From assembly GCA_001803705.1 (NCBI GenBank), contig MHDY01000133.1, forward strand, positions 6,891-16,914: DNA of 10,024 nt, written 5' to 3'. Below the pieces are notes generated by a model, which was not told where the DNA came from, made no database searches, and was given only the letters and a program-made list of their open reading frames with translations. Source of the DNA: Nitrospirae bacterium GWC2_56_14. Lineage in GTDB: Bacteria; Nitrospirota; UBA9217. This document shows positions 1 through 5,753 of this stretch, in pieces. The translations under genes were made by a program, and so were the position numbers. Numbering within the stretch: the stretch's first letter is position 1; each line of letters starts with the position of its first letter.

Positions 1-1237
1 CTGTCGGAACGCTCGGGTTGTTCGTGGTTGCGTTCACGGTCAGGTGGTAGCCCTCGATCTTTCCTGCGTCATGACAACCGGAGCAGAGGAAGTCGCCGTT
101 CAAAGCAGTCCCCGTTGGTCCGGTGTGAGAGACAAAACCGGTCGGCGGGGTGGCATCGAAGCTGATGTTGTCGTGGCAGGAACCGCAGGCACGCCTGCTG
201 GGCTTGTTCTTCCAGTTGTCGCCCTGGGGCGCATCTGCCGACTGCTGGTGACACCGGCGGCAGTTGGTAATGTCCTGCGGATAGGCCATTTTGTCGAACA
301 GAACGCCTGCATAGTCATAACCTGACAGTGCGAGGGGCACTCCGGTGATAAGGCCTTCGCCCATGTGGATCTTGTGGACCATGACAACGAAGTTGCCCTG
401 CGCCTCGCCGTTCACGACATAAGTCCTGTCGGTAAAGAGGCCTGTGCTGGTCGGCGTCGATACTGTACGTCCGATGCGACGCTGGTCAGTATGACAGACC
501 ACACAGTACCGCGTGTCAGTACGTCCGCCATGGGGGGTCGTGGTGCCGATCCTGCCGTGGCAGTCGTTGCATGCTTTTGTTGTCGTGATCTCGCGTTTGG
601 ACGTGACCGCTCCGCCGGCCGGGACGTAATCGAAAATAATATCCGTGGGATTTACGATCGCGTAACCTGAAGCCAGAATGGTACCGGAAATCTGGATCAC
701 CAGGCGATGTGTGCGGGAGGGCTCATATACGGTCTCCCAGGCATTGGTCGGCGTGGCAGAGACGTTCGTGGTGAACGTATAAGTGTAGCTGCCGTTGCCA
801 TTGTCCACCATGGTGCCGTTGTTCTCCGTGCTGGGACGGGAAGTAGCGGACGTCAGGCCGGTGTAAGCCACCCAGTTGTCCGGGCTGCCCGCTGAGCCAG
901 GCACAAGCTTGGCCAGAGCAAAACGCATGGTATCAAGCGACGTGGTGGCCTTTGCTCCAAGGCCGGTAAGACCGCGGCCGAACTGGTCCTTTACCCAGAA
1001 ATTCACCACCGGTTTGCTTGACATGGTCACGCTCGTGATCTGTCCGTTCATGACAAGAGCGGACATCTCCTCTGCGGTCAGGTCCGATGCTGCCACGGCG
1101 ACCGTTGGCGCGTCCTGGCCTGCGGGACCGACGATAGTTGCACCGTCATCTCCCTTACAACCAGACAATAGAGCTAGCATGATGAACATTACTGCCAGTA
1201 CTACGGTAAATCTGCTGCTTCCGACCACCTTAACCAT
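1..1237 (-). CDS. OmcA/MtrC-family multiheme c-type cytochrome, outer-membrane lipoprotein (partial, 3' end outside window)
   Basis: The visible part is 412 codons running off the left edge, so the C-terminus is missing. It starts at ATG 1237 with AAGGAGG 8 nt upstream. Residues 1-27 are a lipoprotein signal peptide: a hydrophobic stretch ending in lipobox LLSGC, with Cys27 the acylation site. Lys, not Asp, follows the Cys, which fits outer-membrane sorting. A short Gly-rich linker (about 29-42) follows, then a heme-free domain to about residue 220. Five CXXCH heme c motifs follow: CNDCH 223, CVVCH 245, CRRCH 326, CGSCH 351 and CSGCH 385. The segment MVHKIHMG (about 285-295) resembles the HKIH-type motif of OmcA/MtrC-family decaheme cytochromes, so about five more hemes are expected beyond the edge. 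Family members pass electrons across or outside the outer membrane to metals, minerals or partner cells. Substrate cannot be told from sequence. Family call is firm; exact role is inferred. Confidence 0.88.
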   Translation of the reverse strand, partial: MVKVVGSSRFTVVLAVMFIMLALLSGCKGDDGATIVGPAGQDAPTVAVAASDLTAEEMSALVMNGQITSVTMSSKPVVNFWVKDQFGRGLTGLGAKATTSLDTMRFALAKLVPGSAGSPDNWVAYTGLTSATSRPSTENNGTMVDNGNGSYTYTFTTNVSATPTNAWETVYEPSRTHRLVIQISGTILASGYAIVNPTDIIFDYVPAGGAVTSKREITTTKACNDCHGRIGTTTPHGGRTDTRYCVVCHTDQRRIGRTVSTPTSTGLFTDRTYVVNGEAQGNFVVMVHKIHMGEGLITGVPLALSGYDYAGVLFDKMAYPQDITNCRRCHQQSADAPQGDNWKNKPSRRACGSCHDNISFDATPPTGFVSHTGPTGTALNGDFLCSGCHDAGKIEGYHLTVNATTNNPSVPT

Positions 1238-1245
1238 TGTTCGTT

Positions 1246-1252
1246 CCTCCTT
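1246..1252 (-). promoter_or_regulatory. Ribosome binding site of the cytochrome gene
   Basis: AAGGAGG on the minus strand lies 8 nt before ATG 1237. It is a near-perfect Shine-Dalgarno sequence and fixes the start of the cytochrome at the residue that begins the signal peptide. Confidence 0.8.
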
Positions 1253-1330
1253 GATTAGGATTAGATCCCTTTACTACCAACCTATCTTGATAGTTCCAAA
1301 CGATACTGCATAATTGCAATGTCTATACCA

Positions 1331-1360
1331 TTTATAAAAATGCGGATAACTGCCCATAAA
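1331..1360 (-). promoter_or_regulatory. Weak candidate promoter(s) for the cytochrome gene
   Basis: On the minus strand TTTATG (1360-1355) and TATAAA (1336-1331) are separated by 18 nt, a poor -35 with a fair -10. In the same place, 1356-1341 has GG and GC dinucleotides in -24/-12 spacing, but the -12 box reads CCGC rather than TTGC. Both readings leave a leader of about 90 nt. Neither is strong. Confidence 0.25.
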
Positions 1361-1404
1361 CAAAGATATTAGATAAATTCTTATTGTCTGATGTGTGGCG
1401 GGTA

Positions 1405-1438
1405 GGTGAAATAACCTGAGCGACATGGCTATTTCACC
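1405..1438. repeat. Perfect 9-bp inverted repeat, GGTGAAATA-N16-TATTTCACC
   Basis: The arms at 1405-1413 and 1430-1438 are exact reverse complements with a 16-base spacer; pairing does not extend inward or outward. It lies about 170 bases upstream of the cytochrome start. No U-tract follows, so a terminator is unlikely. A dimeric-regulator binding site is the simplest reading, but the regulator is unknown. Confidence 0.5.
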
Positions 1439-1673
1439 AGAATGAGTCTGTCGTAATTTAGCCCTTTTCAATTGCTGTTGGTTCTGCCGCGAATACCCAT
1501 AATGCAAGAAAATGCAATGCCTGCTTTAAATCTCTTTCGAGAGCAATATTTTTCCATGCTTTCAAGATAATTGACTGCCTGCAAACATATTCTGTCTCAT
1601 ACCTTCCATACCCTCACGTCTACAACGGAGTATAGCACGGGTTTTTCAGTTTAGCTGGTAGACGGATAAAATA

Positions 1674-1706
1674 TGTTGCTTAATCGAATCGCCCTATGAT
1701 GCAACA
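1674..1706. repeat. Inverted repeat TGTTGC-N21-GCAACA
   Basis: The 6-bp arms at 1674-1679 and 1701-1706 are exact complements. The center is about 144 bases upstream of the predicted sigma-54 transcription start near 1834, within the range where enhancer-binding proteins bind. The arms are short, so chance is possible. Confidence 0.3.
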
Positions 1707-1715
1707 AAGTGCCGC

Positions 1716-1733
1716 TCTGGTATTTTAACCAGA
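1716..1733. promoter_or_regulatory. 18-bp palindrome TCTGGT-N6-ACCAGA, candidate activator binding site
   Basis: Arms at 1716-1721 and 1728-1733 are exact complements around a 6-base AT-only spacer. The center is about 109 bases upstream of the predicted start near 1834. This size and distance are typical of upstream activating sequences for NtrC-type activators, and such an activator is encoded at 2300-3688. As RNA it could also form a hairpin, but it lies upstream of the predicted start. Confidence 0.4.
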
Positions 1734-1808
1734 TGGGAACGCATGAGATCACGGCGCCTTCAGCCAACGAGACTGTTTTCTTAAGGAAATATTATTACGT
1801 AGTTTATG

Positions 1809-1823
1809 GGAACAGGGATTGCA
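1809..1823 (+). promoter_or_regulatory. Candidate sigma-54 (-24/-12) promoter of the receiver gene
   Basis: The sequence GGAACAGGGATTGCA has the invariant GG (1809-1810) and GC (1821-1822) separated by exactly 10 bases, with a complete TTGC -12 box. Against TGGCAC-N5-TTGC, the mismatches are the leading T and one base of the CAC. A start near 1834 would give a leader of about 29 nt containing the GAGGG ribosome site. Proximity to a sigma-54 activator gene strengthens the call. Confidence 0.5.
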
Positions 1824-1862
1824 AGGTAATAAGAGAATATCTTTTTGAGGGAATTGCGAACA

Positions 1863-2243
1863 ATGATGAAAATATTACTGGTAGATGATAAGGAACTGAT
1901 CCTCTACTCCCTGTCCAGGGTACTCAGACAAGGAGGATCTGATGTGACTACCGTCTCCAACGGGAAGGATGCCCTTCGTGAAATCCAGAAATCTTCCTAC
2001 GATATCTGCTTTCTTGATGTGCAACTCCCTGACGCGAACGGGCTTGAGCTCATGGAAACCTTCAGACAATTATCGCCAACAACCAGCATCATTATAATGA
2101 CAGCGCTCTGCCTGACCAACGAACAACAACAATCGCTGCGCAGCCATAACTGTCATTACCTGCCCAAGCCCTTTGAAATCGACCAGGTACAGGCGCTTGT
2201 AGCTGAGATCACCGGGAAACACAACCTCGCAAGCGGAGCATAA
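1863..2243 (+). CDS. Stand-alone response regulator receiver (REC) protein
   Basis: The protein is 126 aa and consists of one CheY-like receiver domain with no DNA-binding or enzymatic output. The acidic pocket is D8/D9, the phosphoacceptor is D52 (FLDVQLP), the switch Thr is T80 (MTA), and the conserved Lys is K102 (PKPF). All are intact, so phosphorylation is expected. I start at ATG 1863, with GAGGG at 1847-1851; the next codon, 1866, is also ATG and gives the typical MKILLVDD opening. A TTG at 1845 would add six residues, but it overlaps the ribosome site. It may relay or drain phosphate from the nearby kinase, or act by protein contact; its partner is not visible. It converges with the regulator gene at 2300. 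Confidence 0.88.
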   Translation: MMKILLVDDKELILYSLSRVLRQGGSDVTTVSNGKDALREIQKSSYDICFLDVQLPDANGLELMETFRQLSPTTSIIIMTALCLTNEQQQSLRSHNCHYLPKPFEIDQVQALVAEITGKHNLASGA

Positions 2244-2246
2244 CCC

Positions 2247-2274
2247 TTCCCGCCGGAATGACCGGTCCCGGGAA
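2247..2274. terminator. Hairpin between convergent genes (possible terminator)
   Basis: TTCCCG (2247-2252) pairs with CGGGAA (2269-2274), and CCGG (2253-2256) with CCGG (2262-2265), leaving a 5-base loop and a 3-base bulge. It sits in the 56-base gap between the stops of two converging genes. Neither strand has a U-tract after it, so it could be a weak bidirectional or Rho-assisted stop rather than a standard intrinsic terminator. Confidence 0.3.
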
Positions 2275-2299
2275 AACCATGACGTTAGCCGCAGAAAAT

Positions 2300-3688
2300 C
2301 TATTCCAGTCCGTATTTTTTCACCTGATACCTCAGCGTATCGTAGGTAATGTTCAGCAGCTTCGCGGCCTGCGTCTTGTTATGCTTCGTTTTTTCGAGCG
2401 CCTGGAGAATGATGTCCCGCTCAAGGTCGTCGAGGGAGATGCCGTCATCAGGCAGAAGAAAACGCCCTTCCGCGGAGCGGTCTATTGCCGACGACCGGCC
2501 GGTCAGTGCGGCAGGCAGGTGCTCAACCCGGATTTCACCCTCGTTGCCGAGCACGACCAGCCGTTCCATGCAATTTTTCAGTTCCCTGATATTTCCGGGC
2601 CACTGATAGGCGAGCATGATCTTTTCCGCTTCCGGTGATATGGACGAGATGCCTTTTTTGTTGTACTTTATCGAAAAAAAGGAGATGAAGTGCCGTGCCA
2701 GCAGCAGAATGTCCTCCGTCCGCTCCCGGAGCGACGGCATGATGACGTGAAAACTGTTCAACCGGTAGAACAGGTCGCTCCTGAAACTCCCCTTTTTGAC
2801 CTCATCGGAAAGGTTCCTGTTCGTCGTCGCTATCACCGTTATATCCACCGGGATGTTCTCGGACCCGCCCACATGCCTGACCTGCCGCTCCTCGAGGATC
2901 CGCAGCAGCTTGCTCTGGAGAGCGGCCTGCATCTCGCCGACCTCGTCGAGCAGGATCACTCCTCCGTTGGCAAGTTCGAACACGCCCTTCTTATCCGTTT
3001 TTGCGTCGGTGAACGATCCTTTTTCATAGCCGAACAGTTCGCTCTCCAGCAGGTTCTCCGGCAGCGCCGCGCAGTTGACTGCTATGTACGGCAGTCTCCT
3101 GGGTTCGGAAGGGACATGCAACATGCTGTGAAAGTACCTGGCCAGCAGTTCCTTGCCGGTCCCGCTTTCCCCGGTGATGAGGAGGCTCGCCACGCGGGCT
3201 GCGGCAAGTTTCTCCACCGTGGTTTGCAGCGCTTTCATCACGCTCGACCCGCCGATCATCTCCCGGTCAAAGGATTCCGCATGGACCTTTCTGAGATAAT
3301 CGACCTCACGGGTCAGCTGCACCCGCTCGATGATGTTGCGGAGCAGGATCTTCACTTCCTCGATATTGAACGGCTTGGTAAGATAATCCGCGGCACCCAG
3401 CTTCATCGCCTTCACCGCTGTCTCGGCGGTATCATCGGCCGTCAGCATGACGACCTGCGTGGCGATCTTCTGCTCCACCAGCTCCCGCAGGACATCGAGC
3501 CCGCTCCGTCCCGGCAGATTGTTGTCCAGGAGCACGATATCCGGGAACCAAGCTTTAATTTTTCCTGCAATGCCGTCGGCGCCGGTCTCCACGCGGACAT
3601 CATATCCGCTGCTCTTCAGGGACCGGGAGAGCATTGACCCGATGAGCTCATCGTCGTCAACAACAAGGATTCTGTTATTCGCCGTCAT
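2300..3688 (-). CDS. NtrC-family sigma-54-dependent response regulator (REC-AAA+-Fis HTH)
   Basis: The protein is 462 aa, a normal length for the family. The receiver domain (about 5-120) has D11-D13, phosphoacceptor D55, T83 and K105. The AAA+ sigma-54 interaction domain (about 145-375) has Walker A GESGTGKE 173-180, Walker B VILLDE with D248/E249, and arginines in FRSDLFYRL 302-310. The sigma-54 contact loop reads GSFTDA at 224-229 instead of GAFTGA. The C-terminal Fis-type helix-turn-helix (about 425-462) is typical. It should bind upstream sites when phosphorylated and remodel sigma-54 RNA polymerase. Its ATG overlaps the 3' end of the kinase gene by 14 bases, so the two are probably translationally coupled and cognate. 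Targets are unknown; the palindrome at 1716-1733 is a candidate. Confidence 0.95.
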   Translation of the reverse strand: MTANNRILVVDDDELIGSMLSRSLKSSGYDVRVETGADGIAGKIKAWFPDIVLLDNNLPGRSGLDVLRELVEQKIATQVVMLTADDTAETAVKAMKLGAADYLTKPFNIEEVKILLRNIIERVQLTREVDYLRKVHAESFDREMIGGSSVMKALQTTVEKLAAARVASLLITGESGTGKELLARYFHSMLHVPSEPRRLPYIAVNCAALPENLLESELFGYEKGSFTDAKTDKKGVFELANGGVILLDEVGEMQAALQSKLLRILEERQVRHVGGSENIPVDITVIATTNRNLSDEVKKGSFRSDLFYRLNSFHVIMPSLRERTEDILLLARHFISFFSIKYNKKGISSISPEAEKIMLAYQWPGNIRELKNCMERLVVLGNEGEIRVEHLPAALTGRSSAIDRSAEGRFLLPDDGISLDDLERDIILQALEKTKHNKTQAAKLLNITYDTLRYQVKKYGLE

Positions 3689-5510
3689 CCCTGGCTACGT
3701 CCTTTCCTTTGTTACAGGGGATGGTTATGGTGAACGTTGTTCCGCTGCCAACGCTGCTCTCGATGGAGATGCTCCCCCCCTGCTCCTCGATCAGGCGTTT
3801 TGATATGGCCAGCCCCAGGCCCGTCCCTCCGGTTTTGGTCGTAAAAAAGGGCTGGAAAAGCTTGCTCAGGACCGCGGCATCCATCCCCTTGCCCGTATCG
3901 GAGATGATGACCGTTATGGCGCACAGGGTCTTTTCGAAGGTCGTTTTCAGAACGATCGTGCCCCGTTCGGGCATGGCGTCCACGGCGTTCATGAGCAGGT
4001 TCATGAACACCTGCCTGAGCTGCATTGGATCGGCGACGATCTCGGGAAGATCGTCTGCGAGCCCCCTCACCAGGTAGATCGTATGATCAACGCCTTCTGC
4101 CTGCCGGCGGTTTTGCAGCGCCAGCTGTGCTGCGGCATCGAGCACGGCATTCACATTGGTGGACATGAATTGCGGTTTGGGAGGCCTGGCGAAATTCAGC
4201 AGGCCTTTTATCAATCCGTCGATGCGTTTGATCTCATCGACAACCTTGAAAAGAACGCTCCGGTCCTCCTGCGTGAGATAAGGTTCTTCGGCAAGGGTTT
4301 CCATCGTCACCTTGATGCCGGCAAGGGGGTTTTTGATCTCATGTGCCAGTCCCGCGGCCAGTTCACCGGTGGTCCTGAGGTGCTCGGCCCGCTGCAGTGT
4401 TTCCTCGGTGCGCTTTCGTTCGGTTATGTCCCGGTCGATGGCCAGGATGTACCGGTGATTGTCAAACTCGAACATGCCGGCGCTGATCTCGATGGGGAAT
4501 ACGGTCCCGTCCTTTTTTACATGGGCGCTCTCGACCTTGATCCACTCTCCGAGCAGTATCCGCTCGATCCGTTCGGAAACGCGCTGCGCCACGTCGGGGG
4601 TATCGATGTCCCGGATGTTGAGGTTCGTCAGTTCTTCAACCGTATATCCGTGCATCGTTGCCGCGGCCTGGTTGGCGGAAACGATCTTGCCTGCCGCGGT
4701 CCCTTCGGCGTCGAGAATAAAAATGGCGTCTGCCGCGCTTTCGAACAACAGGCGGTAGCGGCGCTCATTCTCCGTTATTTCCCGCAAACGCTCCCGCAGG
4801 GCGATGGCCATATCATTGAACGCGATCGCCAGCTCAGCGAATTCGTGCTTGAGGCCTGCGACCCGGAAATCAAGGTCCCCGGTCTTCAATTGCTTCGTTG
4901 CCGCCAGGAGGGTCCGTATCGGCTTGGCAAAGCTGATGAGGGTCATAAAACCGAACAGGGCGACCATCAGGGGGCCGGCGACGACGAGCAGCAGCACAAT
5001 GATCTTTGACTGGTTCACCGCCTGCAGGGAACTTTCAGTCCGCTCAACAAGCTTCTGGTTGGTCAGAACGATCATCGTGTTGACCTTGCTGATGAGCGAA
5101 TCACCGATGACATGCGCTTTTTCGAGCTCACCCCGGGAACGGCCGACCCGGGTGCTCAGGGCCAGCGCCTCTTTGAACTGATAGATCTGGTGCTGCAGAT
5201 CGGAAAGCCGTTCTGTCACACTCTGCGTATGGTGGCACGAGAAACAGTCCTTGATCGCGGTTTCCATCTTGCTTGCGTGATTCTTCATCGCTTCGGCGCT
5301 TTCCGGGTGGGTTGTGGTCTGCGAATACAGATCTTCCTGGACCTGGTGAATGTTCAGCAACAGATGCTCCCGCTGGATCTCGACCTGGTGCAGCATGATC
5401 AACTCGTGCAGATGCGAGGAACTATGCCCGATGGAGTAGATGAGTCCGGCGCCGCCGGCGACTGCAAGCAGGGAAAAAATACTCACTATGATAAGGATCT
5501 TCTTTTTCAT
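3675..5510 (-). CDS. Membrane PAS sensor histidine kinase with periplasmic heme c motif (CXXCH)
   Basis: The protein is 611 aa. Domain order: TM1 about 5-27; periplasmic helical region 28-168; TM2 about 170-194; HAMP about 194-246; PAS about 250-368; HisKA with phosphoacceptor H390 in LAHEIKNP; and HATPase with N508 (N box), DTGKGM 538-543 and GGTGLGL 561-567. The periplasmic part contains CFSCH at 89-93 followed by another His, a canonical c-type heme attachment motif on the side where cytochrome c maturation acts. It is also rich in other His residues (41, 49, 55, 68, 78) that could be the second ligand. This suggests sensing of redox state or a gas ligand, but no binding is proven. ATG 5510 has no strong ribosome site, yet an in-frame stop upstream leaves no better start. 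It is the first gene of a two-gene operon with the sigma-54 activator. Confidence 0.94.
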   Translation of the reverse strand: MKKKILIIVSIFSLLAVAGGAGLIYSIGHSSSHLHELIMLHQVEIQREHLLLNIHQVQEDLYSQTTTHPESAEAMKNHASKMETAIKDCFSCHHTQSVTERLSDLQHQIYQFKEALALSTRVGRSRGELEKAHVIGDSLISKVNTMIVLTNQKLVERTESSLQAVNQSKIIVLLLVVAGPLMVALFGFMTLISFAKPIRTLLAATKQLKTGDLDFRVAGLKHEFAELAIAFNDMAIALRERLREITENERRYRLLFESAADAIFILDAEGTAAGKIVSANQAAATMHGYTVEELTNLNIRDIDTPDVAQRVSERIERILLGEWIKVESAHVKKDGTVFPIEISAGMFEFDNHRYILAIDRDITERKRTEETLQRAEHLRTTGELAAGLAHEIKNPLAGIKVTMETLAEEPYLTQEDRSVLFKVVDEIKRIDGLIKGLLNFARPPKPQFMSTNVNAVLDAAAQLALQNRRQAEGVDHTIYLVRGLADDLPEIVADPMQLRQVFMNLLMNAVDAMPERGTIVLKTTFEKTLCAITVIISDTGKGMDAAVLSKLFQPFFTTKTGGTGLGLAISKRLIEEQGGSISIESSVGSGTTFTITIPCNKGKDVARDDGE

Positions 5511-5635
5511 TGGGGTTCTGGCTGAGGCGTTATCTGTTCCGGGCGGAAGACCGCTCCTCGTGAATGCCGGGAGTCAAGCGCTGTAATAGATTTTCTGCTG
5601 CTTCTGCGCCGCGGAGAGCGTCGGCCACCGTGGTG

Positions 5636-5664
5636 ATATTAACCCAGATGCACCTTACTGTCAA
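5636..5664 (-). promoter_or_regulatory. Sigma-70-like promoter of the kinase-regulator operon
   Basis: On the minus strand a perfect TTGACA (5664-5659) and TAATAT (5641-5636, four of six matches) are separated by exactly 17 bases. Transcription would begin near 5629, leaving a leader of about 120 nt before ATG 5510. Two copies of GGTGCATC overlap or flank it, pointing to regulation. Confidence 0.6.
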
Positions 5665-5675
5665 CAGGATGCACC
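5647..5675 (-). repeat. Direct repeat GGTGCATC x2, 21-bp period, over the kinase promoter
   Basis: Exact 8-bp copies lie at 5668-5675 (just upstream of the -35) and 5647-5654 (inside the -35/-10 spacer). The 21-bp period puts both on the same face of the helix, as for cooperative binding of a regulator. The copy between the promoter boxes suggests repression. The binder is unknown. Confidence 0.45.
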
Positions 5676-5753
5676 GGGACGCGCATGGGGTTTAAACGTG
5701 CATGCAGCAGGAACAGGGAAGAGACGCTTTGAATGTTTTTGAGGACAAGCGGG

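Larger units (their letters stand above)
1238..1862. other. AT-rich divergent intergenic region (about 625 bases) between cytochrome and receiver genes
   Basis: No convincing gene is seen here. Short open frames lack ribosome sites and protein-like composition. The region holds a 9-bp inverted repeat (1405-1438), a 6-bp inverted repeat with a 21-base spacer (1674-1706), a compact 6-6-6 palindrome (1716-1733), a candidate sigma-54 promoter (1809-1823), and an 8-bp palindrome ATTGCAAT at 1313-1320. I looked for a cyclic-di-GMP (GEMM) riboswitch, which often precedes multiheme cytochromes in Geobacter relatives, and saw no matching core. No tRNA or other known RNA was recognised. Confidence 0.6.

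Noticed and set aside
1274..1507. 77-codon minus-strand open frame upstream of the cytochrome gene
   Set aside because: It has no ribosome site, unlike-protein composition, and covers the inverted repeat and probable promoter of the cytochrome gene.
1634..1770. Possible riboswitch in the upstream region of the receiver gene
   Set aside because: Two hairpins can be drawn, but no c-di-GMP, cobalamin, fluoride or other known core was recognised, and the region lies upstream of the predicted transcription start.
2690..3637. Long plus-strand open frame opposite the NtrC-type regulator (similar ones oppose the kinase and clpX)
   Set aside because: These are antisense shadows of GC-rich genes; they show no domain-like sequence and no ribosome site, while the opposite strand encodes clear conserved proteins.
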